NCBI GenBank assembly: GCA_033439795.1
Contig: JAUTDP010000003.1
Coordinates: 1,736,001-1,800,000, forward strand
From: Sordaria brevicollis
Taxonomy: Eukaryota; Ascomycota; Sordariomycetes; Sordariales; Sordariaceae
Length of the DNA stretch: 64,000 nucleotides
Reading direction: 5' to 3'
Part shown: one piece after another, positions 13,601-23,747 of the stretch
Layout of the letters: each line of letters starts with the position of its first letter
Position numbering within the stretch: the stretch's first letter is position 1
The notes under the pieces: model-generated
The model's input: only the letters and a program-made list of their open reading frames with translations
What the model was told of the DNA's origin: nothing
The model's database searches: none
Program-made: the position numbers and the translations under genes

Positions 13601-13781
13601 TATTATAATATTAGGTAGTTAGTTTATAGGGATAATAAGAGTGTACGTAATTTAAATAACCGAAGTCTAGAGTCTGAGGGATTTTTATACAATAGCCAAA
13701 GATCTATACGTCTATAGAGTCTTACACAATTACACACAATCAAGCCTTCTTTGCTCCCCCAATACTGTCACCATTGTAATA
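13601..13781 (+). repeat. 3' LTR of copia copy 1
   Basis: 181 bp, beginning TATTATAATATTAGG and ending ...CCATTGTAATA. It is aligned base for base with the 5' LTR and differs mostly by C/T and G/A changes. The left half is heavily mutated and the right half, next to unique DNA, is nearly spared. Confidence 0.9.
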
Positions 13782-13786
13782 GCTGA

Positions 13787-14377
13787 AGCTATACGGAGAG
13801 GGGGTTGAGTAATGCCAAGGCGCCCCACAACCCCCGAGTATGCAAGTGACAGAGACCCCTGTCCCCACCTGCTGCACAGCTGGCAGCTCTTGGGATTCTG
13901 TGGTGTTAATGCGCTGCAATGCACTTCTTCCACATATCTTGGCTGCCAAACCCACGCATATCAAGAATGAAAGTTCGCAACACCATTGCATACATCTCGG
14001 TCGGTCGCGAACAACATTCGCGATGCGATCGCCTGGGCGAGCTGAACGATTGCCAAAGATCGATTGAAGACCAGACCATGAACCCCCAAAAGCGCGACGA
14101 GTCAAGTCTTATCGCCAGCTAGATATGGCCAGACCAGATGCTCTAATCGTGGTGTGACCGTGACGGTGGCGTGTCGTCATCAGGCCACCCGCACTTGAAT
14201 TGGGATCAAAGCTCAACGCATCACCTTATGTCCCGCACTCTTTTTGAGCTTTGAGATTCTGGAAGGTTTACACAGAAAACAAATAAAGATGGGATATAAC
14301 CTCTCCTTGTGGTAGAGTAACCAAGCACGACTGATTGTCATACCGTTTGCAATAGCGACAGAAGAGAAGCCGACAGC
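13787..14377. other. Intergenic, upstream of the GTPase-like gene
   Basis: Unique DNA of normal composition between the copia element and the next gene. No coding region is supported, and it presumably holds the promoter of the gene at 14378. The retrotransposon inserted about 600 bp from that start codon. Confidence 0.5.
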
Positions 14378-16387
14378 ATGGACGAAACAACCAACCCCAT
14401 CGTCAAATTGACGCCTCCCTCGCAATACCTGGCACCATGTCCCAAGTTTAGGGTTTTGGTGCTGGGAAACCCAGAGTCGACCAAACAGGAGTTGTTTTCC
14501 AAGGTTTTTGGTGTTGATCTTGAGAAGGTATGTCTCGTCGCAGTCGAAACACCATGGTGACCATGCCAAGCATCACCAGTGCCATTCTCTGCATCACCAT
14601 CATCACCCCGCAAAACATTATCACCACCTTCACAGAACAAAAGCTAACAACCCGATTCAAAACCCAGAAACTCGTCGCCGACGCCTTCTCCCCCACCCAC
14701 GACATCAACACCCCCCTCGACCTCGAAGGCCAAAACGAGCACCTAGAAATCTACACCTCCCCCAATTTCTACTCTCCCACATCCACCAGCACCACCTCCC
14801 TCACCTCCAACTCCTCTTCCACCCTCCCTTCAACCTCCCCCTCTCCCCCTTCTCCCCCTCTGCCCCATCCGACCCATCCTACACATTAGCCTCCACCACC
14901 CTCCGCACCGTCGCATCCTTCATCTCCTCCCGTACCTCCCTCGCCAACATCGAGAGCGTAGCCCCCGACGTCATAACCAACGATGAAAGACTCCACTGCA
15001 TCTGGTACTGCGTCTCCAGTTCCGACACCACCCGTCCCATCTCCCCGGTAGAATCTTACTTCTTCCACCACCTCTCATCCATCGTCCCCCACCACATTCC
15101 GGTTCTGTTACTATTTACCAAATACGACGAGTTTGTTTCCAGCGTGCAAATGGATTGGATCCGCGAGGCTCAAGAGAAGGGAATGTCGAAAGTCGCGGTG
15201 GCGCATATACTGAGGGATTTGGTTGAGAAGAGGTTTGAGGATCGGGTGGGGAAGAAGTGGGAGGGGTTACTAAAGGAAGTGGATGGGGGGGTGAAGGAGA
15301 GGAGGGATAGTGGGTTTGGGTATGGAGGGTCTGATAGGAAGGATTTGTTGCATTTGGAGGATGAGGGGGGTAGGCAAGGGAAGAGGAGGGAGGTGGTTAG
15401 GGTGTTGGTTGGGGGAGGGGGGGAGAGTGAGCAGGATTGGGGAGGGGAGCCGGCTTGGGGGGAGGAGCTGGCGGGTGTGGAGGGGGGTGGGTATGGGGAG
15501 TTGGTGAAGAAGACGTTGGAGGGGTTGAGGGAGAGTAAGGAGGTTAGGAGGGCGTTTGCGGCTGCGCAGAGGTGTTTAGCTGGTGTTAGTTCACAGTGTA
15601 AGTCCCCTCCCCCCCTTTTCTGGAAACCAGAGATGATGATGTTAACAACCCAAAAGTCGCAGCATCCCTAGCCTCCACCTACTTCGAAACCGACACCTCG
15701 CACGCGCGCAAGCTCCACGGCGTCGACGTCCGCGAAATCATGCCCAACTTCTTCCTCAAAGCCATCCAGCTCTTCAACCTCCGCGACGTCTCCTCGGTGC
15801 TAACCACCACCCCGAACCTCCTGGTCCGCATCCTCGAAGCAACCTTCGGCGCCCACCAACGCATCCTCGTCGATGAATCCCTCTCCCACTCCTCAACAGA
15901 ACCAGATAACATCTTCCTCCACCTCTCCCCGCACGAACGCGCCGTCATGCTCTGCCAAGCCATGTCCTCCATCATTTTGTTCTTACACAAGCTAGCAGAC
16001 ATCCAATGGCCTTACCGCACCACCAATCTTTCTCTCGGCGTCCTTCCCCCGTCCACCATAACCTCGCACCACCTGGACCAGGTAATCCACGACCTCTCCA
16101 CGGGAACCGAAAAGCGGGAACTGCTGGAGGAAATCGAAGCCAGCCCGCTGTTTACAAGCTGTAGGATGAGGCAGGAGCTGGCGGACCTGATTTACGAGAG
16201 CGTGGAAAGGGCGGATAAGGAAGCGGCGAGTCATTATACGAGGGAGGAGATGAGGGGGAAGGGGGGAGGGGTGTGGACGATGGTGGATGATAGGGATTTA
16301 CAGGAGATTAGTTTGGCGTTTGTTAATGATAAGGGGCCGGATGATATGGTTTTGCCGAATGGGTTGAGGATTTTGCCGTTGAATTAG
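14378..16387 (+). CDS. GTPase-like (G-domain) protein, with a reading-frame break
   Basis: Proposed exons are 14378-14527, 14668-15597 and 15657-16387 (about 600 residues). Intron 1 has donor GTATGT, branch CTAAC and acceptor CCAG; intron 2 has GTAAGT and branch TTAAC. Exon 1 carries a P-loop-like stretch (FRVLVLGNPESTKQ) that lacks the canonical GKS/T. Exon 2 carries LHCIWYC and TKYD (in LLLFTKYDEF), which fit the later motifs of fungal G-domain proteins. The first part of exon 2 (KLVADAFSPTHDINTPLDL) is in a different frame from the rest (SYTLASTTLRTVASF). The change falls in a C-rich Ser/Pro stretch at about 14750-14880 with no GT for an intron, so I infer a single-base indel or sequencing error. 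Exon 3 ends in an intact stop. The cellular role is unknown. Confidence 0.7.
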
Positions 16388-16755
16388 GGGTGGTTGATGG
16401 ATTTGGGTCATGATGGGATGGGATTGGGTTTGGGATATGGAAAGGGGGTTGGATTGGGAATGAAAACTGGGGCGGATGAGAAAGGGCTTGGGATCTGGGT
16501 ATCACGGGGGACTTGGAAGGGAAGGAGTTTGGCGCAATGGCTGATGTTTTAATATGATTGTTTTCGCAATAATCAATTGACAAGATTCTTCGAATGTTGT
16601 CTGTTATATGATGTGGATGGAATGAAATTTTTGGACAGCGGAGGGCAAAATCGGGATTAACAAAAAAAACAAAGAAAATATTGGAAAGCGAAAGCGTGTC
16701 ATAGAATGGAAAAAGAGAAGCGATTGGAAGAGCGAAAATATTATTGGCGACATGC
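16388..16755. other. 3' flank of the GTPase-like gene
   Basis: No gene is seen. A T/A-rich stretch near 16550-16700 probably includes the 3' UTR and polyadenylation region of the upstream gene. Confidence 0.5.
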
Positions 16756-16766
16756 AAAAAAAAAAA
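16756..16766 (-). terminator. Pol III terminator of tRNA-Asp
   Basis: A run of 11 A on the plus strand is a T11 tract 13 nt beyond the 3' end of the minus-strand tRNA gene, a standard RNA polymerase III stop. Confidence 0.8.
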
Positions 16767-16779
16767 GCAAAAGAAAGGT

Positions 16780-16874
16780 CTCTCCCGCCGGGAATTGAAC
16801 CCGGGTCTCGAGCGAATCGAACTGACATGTTCAAGCTTGACAAGCTCACATACTGACCACTATACTACGGAAGA
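16780..16874 (-). tRNA. tRNA-Asp: tRNA-Asp(GTC) with an intron of about 23 nt
   Basis: On the minus strand the acceptor stem TCTTCCG pairs with CGGGAGA (one G-U), followed by discriminator G73, which is an Asp identity base. The D arm is GTAT...ATGT, and the anticodon stem TGAGC pairs with GCTCG. The 5' side of the loop is TTGTCA, giving anticodon GTC with T33 and A37. The extra 23 nt after position 37 is an intron at the standard eukaryotic site. The T arm is CCGGG-TTCAATT-CCCGG. The mature length would be 72 nt. Without the intron the variable region would be impossibly long for Asp. Confidence 0.88.
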
Positions 16875-17530
16875 CTCGCAGGTGTGGGCACCTGCCGTAG
16901 CTGATTGTTGGAATGTGGTCCGGGTGGTGGGTTTATGAGTCTGTGCGCAGGCCCCCAACTCTTTAATCTCGACCGAAGACATTCTTTCCACTGTTCTCAT
17001 TAAAGGAGCTATAGACACTCCGATGTTCAAGCTTGTTAATGATGAGATTATCCGGAGAAGATTAGAGATTGTAGATGCACGGCATCCAAAATTGCTTCCA
17101 GAAACAGAATGCTTATCTCCGCGATCATGCAACGCTATCAACCCCTCATTCTCTCCGCATCACCACCATTCCCGTCCCTCTCCGAAGCCGTTATCTTATC
17201 AACAGCGTCCATATCTTATCACTTACACGCAGAATCCGGATCGGGTTTCCAATCACGGTCTGGAATGGTCGCACAACAAGACCGATAGCGGTTAGCGATG
17301 GACAGATCAACCTGTGATAGGTTCGTGCAGTGCACATGTCGTCTTTGCCGCAGCTGAACATCGACTTTGGAACGCGATGTGTGGTCGTCAAGATAGAGTA
17401 TGGCTTGGCGTGGATGTGGATGTGGGGTGAACGTCACTTCAACATCGTCGGAGAGATATAACTGATCCGCTTCAACGACAGTTTCACAACGACCCATCAG
17501 TAGTCAAAGTCTTCAACAATTACAGCCACC
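16875..17530. other. Intergenic between tRNA-Asp and the DUF3445 gene
   Basis: No supported coding region. It holds the upstream region of both the tRNA (leftward) and the DUF3445 gene (rightward). The short open frames match nothing I recognise. Confidence 0.5.
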
Positions 17531-19089
17531 ATGTGGTCCACCCAAATACCGGGCATCTCAACAGCCCACATCTCCATCGCAGGGGCCATAATCTGTCTCA
17601 TCCTTCTCACCCTCCAACGGTCTTTGACAGTCCGCTGGAAAGGAAGAGAGCGAGCACCAAGCGTCACACATCCCCCCAAAGAGAAAGAACAGAAACAACC
17701 CAAACCCAAACCCGACCTACCATATCTCCTGCAATTCCCACCTTCAAGACGACACGTCCTCGCCACCCTTCCCGGCTTTGAGAAGGTCGATATCCAACCC
17801 GTCGCACCAGAAACACTCAAGTCCCAAGCTTTGCCCACGGTTACAACACCCGACTTTGACAAATATGGGTTCTACACACCTACCGGATTTTCGACCCAAG
17901 ACATCAAGAAACTCGGCCGGTTTCCCGATTACGCTGCCCTAAGCGGCGTCCGTGATCCGAATCCTGTGCCGGAGAACTGGGATATTGCCAAGGCGAAGTT
18001 TAGGCCGTATAGGCCGTTTAGGTGGGGGTATCATCAGCATATGGGTTTGTCTCTTCCCCCCATCCCCATCCCCATCCTCCCTTCCCTGCTAACACTTTGG
18101 CGACAACAGCCCTCATGAAATACGACCCCGACTACTGGGTCGAACTAACCTCCACCTACCACACCACCATGTCCCAACGCCGCTCTCTCCTCGCCCAACA
18201 CGGCTCCCGCATCTTCTTCTGCAACCCCTGCGCCGTCCACGCCTGCCGCGAACTAATGGAAATGGTCCTCTCCTTCCTCGTCAAACGCTACCCTTCCCAC
18301 TTTTCCTTGTCCCCCTCCGCCGACGGCCTCACCCCCAACGCCCTCTTCCACAACCGTCTCCTCTCCACAACCACCAACCTCCTCACCACCGACCCTTTAC
18401 AAGTCCTATTCGACAACGTGCCCGAAGACTACGCCCTAATGCTCCGCAACGAGTCCGACGGTCTTTATTACCTGAGGGCAGCAATAGTTTGTTCCAGCGT
18501 GGGGTGGTACGTCGCTCAACACCGCGACTCTCCGCTCAAGGCAATCCACGCCAACGTCCCCGATTACGAGTCCAAAATGGCGTTTTCCATGGACCGCTGG
18601 TTTTCTCGCCTACCGACAGATACACCCGTCAGTAGATGTTCATGGGGTCTAGAAGACTGGGAGGCATTCCACACGAGCCCCTGCCCTCAAACGGGGGAGT
18701 GGACGCGGTCTGCGTTTAAGGGTCGCGAGGGGGAGCTGGATATGAAGGACATCAAGCTCAGGTGTGATGCCCAGACGTTGAGGAGATTGCCGGTGTCAGC
18801 GGCGGTTGTTTTCAACTTTAAGGCGATTTTTACGGGGTTGGAGGAGTTGAGAGAGGAGAGGTATGTGCCCGAGTTGTTGGGCAAGGTGTTGAAGGAGGGG
18901 AAGAGGGAGTTGGTGGAGTATAAATGTGAGGAACATGTGAGGAGGAAAGGGGTGGAGGCGTTGGAGGGGTGGGCGAGGGAGCAGAGGGAGAAAGGGTGGG
19001 TGGAGGAGGGGTGGGAGGTTGGGACGCTGGAGGAGAGCCCGTTTTTTCCGGGTTGGGAGGGGAGGTGGAGGGGGGAGCAGGGGTTTTGA
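17531..19089 (+). CDS. DUF3445 (heme-dependent oxidative N-demethylase-like) membrane-anchored protein
   Basis: Two exons, 17531-18044 and 18110-19089, give 497 residues. The intron has donor GTTTGT, branch GCTAACA and acceptor ACAACAG; splicing joins HQHM to ALMKYDPDYW in frame. Residues about 12-30 (ISIAGAIICLILLTL) are a single N-terminal membrane segment followed by a Lys/Pro-rich stretch. The body matches the fungal DUF3445 pattern: RPYRPFRWGYHQHM, then a segment near NVPEDYALMLRN, then KAIHANVPDYESKMAFSMDR and WGLEDWEAF. In this family a heme-binding alpha-subunit-like fold is known; the substrate here cannot be inferred. The last 80 residues are charged and Glu/Lys/Trp-rich. Start choice rests on the upstream ATG placing the membrane segment at the N-terminus. 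Confidence 0.85.
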
Positions 19090-19905
19090 ACTTTCGAGGG
19101 GTTGAGGGTTCTGAAATGGAGTGATGAGGAAAGAAGAGATTGACGGGAAGGTGGATGGTTGAGTGGCTGACAAGAAGGAAGTCATAAAGTTGATGAGATA
19201 AATCGGCAAGAGCGAAAACCTTTGTGGCTGATGCCATTCCGACAGGAGCGGTGGGTGACGGGGAGAAAGGGAAGGAGAGGGTGTTGGGGATGAGGGGTAA
19301 TGTGCGAGTTGCGTTAAGAAAGCAAGTACCATCCGTGCTGTAGAGTGTGTTGGAAAGACTTGCTCCTTTAGCACTTATGGCTATCGGTCTTATCGACGTG
19401 CATCCCACTGATACCAGCCAGTCTCCAATCGTGCAGTGTGCGTGACGTTGGGAAAGTGCATCCCACTTTGGGCCGCCATCAATCCGGGTCGCCATTTGTA
19501 GTTGAGGTTTCTTCAGCTGCAGTGGGCGCTGGCACACCTTTTCTGCTTTTCCTTTTCAATTGGAATTACATTGCCCATTCAGCCTTTCCACTAACAATTG
19601 GATGATGCCCAATGTCTGTCTCGTCAAATGGATCGATGCCCACGCTGTCCGCCCACCAGACCGCCTGGTGCCTCTGCGTCCCAGCCAGCTCTCCTCTTCC
19701 AGATCCTCACTTCAACCGCCCTCTCGTCGTTTCCATAAATCCACCCATCGGCACCAAAGAAGCGAGTGGTTGATTCAGTAGCCACCAATTCTGATCTTCC
19801 ATTGTTCAGCGCGTCGCCGACCAGTTGGTTCAGCTGCCTTCTCCCTCATTCTTCCCCTCTACCGTGGTCTATCCATTCAAAGCCACGAGAAAGCTGACAA
19901 TCATC
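19090..19905. other. Intergenic between the DUF3445 and HET genes
   Basis: No supported gene. The minus-strand open frames here are low-complexity Pro/Ser shadows running antisense from the end of the DUF3445 gene. The right part is the leader region of the HET gene. Confidence 0.5.
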
Positions 19906-21906
19906 ATGGCCGAACCCAATCTCAGCGCATCCGCTCCAACGTCCCCGACCGTAACGCAAGAGGAATATGACTACCGCAGTTCCCCGCTTACCGAGCACGA
20001 TCGAATGATCCGACTCGTTCGACTTCTCCGAGTTGCCGACGGCAGGATGACCTTCGATCTCGTGCCATGCCAGCTGGCAAATGCGCCCGAATACGATGCC
20101 ATCTCGTACCGATGGGGCAGTGGAGAGTTGACCTCCCATGTTGTCGTGGGCGAAGTGGGCAGCAACGTCATTCTTCGACTCACGTCTAGCGTCTGCGAAA
20201 TCCTCAACGATGGCTCTTTCTGGCCAGGAAATGAGACCGGACAAACCCGATATCTTTGGATAGACTTCCTGTGCATCAACCAGAGAGACCAGACCGAGAA
20301 GGACAAGCAAATTCCATTGATGCGGGATATATACTCCCGGGCTTCCAAGGTCATCGTCTACCTTGGCGGTGATTACACTGTCAGGCCTGCACACGAATTC
20401 CTGCATGGTTTCATGAATTACACGCAGATGAAGCTCCACACTCCTCAGCAAGAATGGCCGGCTATGGAGGCAACGTTTCCCACTCTGAATCCTCTTAGCG
20501 ACACGTCAAGCAACGAAGCATTCATGCGTCGCGAAGCATTCGTGCGCCTGATAACCCATCCATACTGGACCAGGACTTGGATCATCCAGGAGATGGCCTG
20601 CGGGAAACAGGTGTCCATACTCTATGGTGGGCTATATGTGAATTGGGAGTCGTTTACTTGCGTCGTCTTTCTTCTGAAAACAGACAAAGAGACGTTAGTT
20701 ATGCTCCTCGAGAGGTCAGATGAGGAACAAAGAACAACGATCCAATCGGCCATCATTTGCATCTACACTATACTGCAATTGAAACATGCCCTAGCGAACG
20801 AACCACCGCCTCCGCTCTCAGCTATCCTCCTTCACGCAGGTTCCTCGCAGGCTCTGTTACCCCAGGACAAGGTTCTCGGCCTGCTCGGCTTGAGCAGTGA
20901 TGCGGACCACCCTGACCTTCAACCAAACAACAAGCTCCCCGTTCAACAAGTGTACCAAAATGCAATGAGCGTCAGCCTTCGGCAAGGTAGCTTTGAGCTA
21001 TTGAGTAAAGCAGGCTTAGCGCACCGCTCAAAGATTCCCGATCTGCCTTCTTGGGTACCGGACTTTACTGCACCTGGTCTGCTGTCCACACTTTACCATG
21101 AGCTGTTCCCCTACCGCTCTGGAGGAGTGTATACAGAGGGAAATGTCTTGACTGACACCCGTGTCAAATTCACAACGCCCAATTGCCTCAGCGTGAAAGG
21201 CATGGTTGTCGGACGCATAACTGCCGTGTCCACCTCCCATGTCCAACCACCCGGCTGGAAAAATGGCGGCCTGCGCCACGTGAGGGCAGCGATGGATCGG
21301 TTGAGCCCCAACAATGTCGAGGAATTGATCCACCATCATGGGCATTGCTTACGACCGGACTCTGACTATCACCACGAAATATGGGCCATGGTCGAGACAC
21401 ACTGTCTCGACCCGTACTCATTGCCAACGGGTCTGGAAATCCCGCGAGATGAGGCGCTCTGGCGGACGCTGGTGGGGGACATAAACTTGGATGCTGACCC
21501 CATAATGACGTATCCCGCGCCCCCAAAAACCGGCAGAGCGTATGAGGTCTATCAGAGTGTGTGCAAGGCACTGAGAACCGGAGATTTTGCTTCGAGGGTT
21601 AAGCAGCTGGCGGAGAACCAGGAGGACTGCAAGAGCTATGACCACATCGTCGATCAGTTGAAGAACAGCATGTTTCCTTTTGTGATAACAAATGAAAAGC
21701 ACATGGGAATAGGACTTCCCGGCGTCAAAGTTGGCGACCTAGTTTGCGTCCTACGGGGCGTAAACGTGCCTTATATTCTGCGTCCCAAAGATGAAGACGA
21801 CCAAGGACCGATGCAGCTGGTTTGTCTTTCGTACTTGCATGGTTTCATGGCTGGGGAGGCTATCACCTGTGGAAAGTATGAGGAGAAATGGTTGCAGATT
21901 GTTTGA
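19906..21906 (+). CDS. HET-domain (heterokaryon incompatibility-type) protein
   Basis: Intronless gene for about 666 residues. The HET domain spans roughly residues 60-225 and shows its conserved blocks in order: YDAISYRWG, LWIDFLCINQRDQTEKDKQI, then MRDIYSRASKVIVYLGG and RTWIIQEMACG. HET domains in filamentous ascomycetes trigger cell death after fusion of unlike individuals or act in related immunity-like responses; many genomic copies have unknown roles. The rest has the usual HET C-terminal region with no second domain I recognise. The ORF is open from an ATG at 19825, but I prefer the in-frame ATG at 19906 because its context (ATCATCATGGCC) is stronger and the first 27 residues look like translated leader. 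No partner gene is evident next to it. Confidence 0.9.
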   Translation: MAEPNLSASAPTSPTVTQEEYDYRSSPLTEHDRMIRLVRLLRVADGRMTFDLVPCQLANAPEYDAISYRWGSGELTSHVVVGEVGSNVILRLTSSVCEILNDGSFWPGNETGQTRYLWIDFLCINQRDQTEKDKQIPLMRDIYSRASKVIVYLGGDYTVRPAHEFLHGFMNYTQMKLHTPQQEWPAMEATFPTLNPLSDTSSNEAFMRREAFVRLITHPYWTRTWIIQEMACGKQVSILYGGLYVNWESFTCVVFLLKTDKETLVMLLERSDEEQRTTIQSAIICIYTILQLKHALANEPPPPLSAILLHAGSSQALLPQDKVLGLLGLSSDADHPDLQPNNKLPVQQVYQNAMSVSLRQGSFELLSKAGLAHRSKIPDLPSWVPDFTAPGLLSTLYHELFPYRSGGVYTEGNVLTDTRVKFTTPNCLSVKGMVVGRITAVSTSHVQPPGWKNGGLRHVRAAMDRLSPNNVEELIHHHGHCLRPDSDYHHEIWAMVETHCLDPYSLPTGLEIPRDEALWRTLVGDINLDADPIMTYPAPPKTGRAYEVYQSVCKALRTGDFASRVKQLAENQEDCKSYDHIVDQLKNSMFPFVITNEKHMGIGLPGVKVGDLVCVLRGVNVPYILRPKDEDDQGPMQLVCLSYLHGFMAGEAITCGKYEEKWLQIV

Positions 21907-23747
21907 GGAGCCGTGGATGGGAACCCATTCAGGTACACGAACATAATTTTCTCCGAGGAGTACCTGATCACCGAACGTGTAGTACGGTTAGCAGTTAGCA
22001 CCCGGCAAGCCGTACAACCCTGACTTACTCCAAGTGGAGGACCTCATGGCACAGACCCCTTGAAGTCGAAGGATGAACACGTGGGGTATGTTCCCTCGCT
22101 CCACGCCTGAAGTCATCTTCGTATCTTAAAATGGTGAGGGTTTTGGGATTGTTCAGCAACAAAGGATCTGCAGGTGCATGTGGAAGTGAATATAGTTTGA
22201 AGGACATGGTGTCAAAACGCAGACTCGCAGCAATTGTTGACCGATTGAGGGAGAAGTCAGGATTGGAGGTCAGCGGGAATGCTGATCATGTTATAGTCAC
22301 GACTGCTGAACACTGGCAGTCGAGCCAGGAGCTGTAGGGGCGTGGACTTTCAGTGGTCAAAGGGCGTTGGGATTTCCCACATCGGTCGGGAATAAGGAGC
22401 ACTCGACCAACTACCATCCATCAGTGCCGCAAAATGGATGCACACTTTTTACAATCTGCTACGGTTTCTTGGCTTGGCTCGTTTGTGCGCGAACATTCGT
22501 AGGGCTGAATGTCTCGCAATTGTCTGGCAAACATTCAATCTTCAATGGCACTCAAACGACTCCCAATTGCGCCCGGATAAACTGCCGAAGAAATGACTAT
22601 TGGGAATCTTCCCGTCCTGCCGTTTCAACCCTCCCTCCTCAACCTTATCACGTCCACCTCACCCATTTCACCCCATCATCCTCTTCAGTCCGCCATGCGA
22701 CCACTCTCCAGAGTCTCTGCTGCCAGCCGTCGGCGATCCTCACTCATTCATGCAAACTGCAACGCCACGCCTACCCCGGCTTACCCTACATCGGGTGCTG
22801 GCCTCTCGCTGACTGGTGATCCCGGCATGGCTTGCAACCAGTAAGCCAGTCAAAACCGGTGCGACCACACCTCGTCATACCCTTCCTCACTCACGATTCG
22901 ACGGTAGCGAAGGGGCGCATGTCAGCCCGCAGGACTTAATACACTCAAGCCCAAGCCACGCATTACGGCAGCCCCCACCACCACCACCACCACAACAAAG
23001 AAGAAGCTTATTTGTCGCGAGTTTAAAGGGTTTTGTGAGATCCTATCGGCGAGGATCCGTAAGATACCCCCCGGACGGGCGAATGAAGGTAGGAGGAATG
23101 GGAAATCTTTTCCCAGGGATGGGACGGTACAGCAGATGGAACCCGCAGAAGTGCAGAAGCGCGGAGCCAGCGACAAGGCAACAGCAGAGGGGAGTGGGCA
23201 CAGTCAGAAAGGTGGTGTGAGTGTGACGGGTTTGATGAAAAAGCTGACAGCATCAGCACCCACGCCGGACTCGCTGTTGGCTGGTTTTTACCAGAGATAA
23301 AGGGACACAGCATACAGAAATGCCCGCCGCTAGGGGCACGACTTTCCGAGGTTTCGAAATTCGAATGTTGTCCCTCGCTTGAGGACGTGACACGAAGTCG
23401 AGGGATTGGGCAAAGTAGCGAGAGGCTCCCGGGCCAGAATCAGCCACATCGACGACCCGTCCCATCCCTCTGGTCCTTATTCAACGGCACCGGGATGTTG
23501 TTGCGTGTTTGCCTGGCTTTCTCTTTCTCTTCTTCATTTTTGCAACTTTACATCACATATCTCTGTCTGTTTCATCTCCCGTTCGATGTGACGGCGGTAT
23601 TCAATCTGCCGGATCTGGACTCGGCATTGAGCGCGATTTCATCACTGTCGTCTCGAGATCTCATAACTTGAGGTGATCTTCACATTTTATTCTCACTCTA
23701 CATACGGCCGATCAAAACGAAGAGTTTGGGGGAAGCGTGACATACAG
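21907..23747. other. Gene-free stretch of 1.8 kb upstream of the kelch gene
   Basis: Nothing convincingly codes here. It contains a short CCA microsatellite (about 22973-22992). The right part should be promoter and leader of the kelch gene. Confidence 0.45.
22973..22992. repeat. Short (CCA)n microsatellite
   Basis: About six to seven CCA units in noncoding DNA. Confidence 0.8.

Larger units (their letters stand above)
4524..13781 (+). mobile_element. Ty1/copia LTR retrotransposon, RIP-inactivated, with a nested DNA transposon
   Basis: Two 181-bp direct repeats (4524-4704 and 13601-13781) bound the element. The flanking 5-mers are GCTAA (4519-4523) and GCTGA (13782-13786), a target-site duplication differing by one G-to-A change. 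LTR ends are TG...CA with RIP changes. A polypurine tract TAAGGGGGTA (13591-13600) sits just before the 3' LTR. Removing the nested 3568-bp transposon and its 8-bp duplication leaves about 5.68 kb, a normal copia length. Integrase, reverse transcriptase and RNase H relics appear in copia order on the plus strand. The interior is extremely AT-rich with in-frame TAA/TAG from C-to-T and G-to-A transitions, so it cannot code. A second copy of the family lies at 41069-46723. Confidence 0.92.

Noticed and set aside
18796..19537. Minus-strand frames of 192 and 235 codons
   Set aside because: Low-complexity Pro/Ser/His translations antisense to the end of the DUF3445 gene, with no domain or start context.
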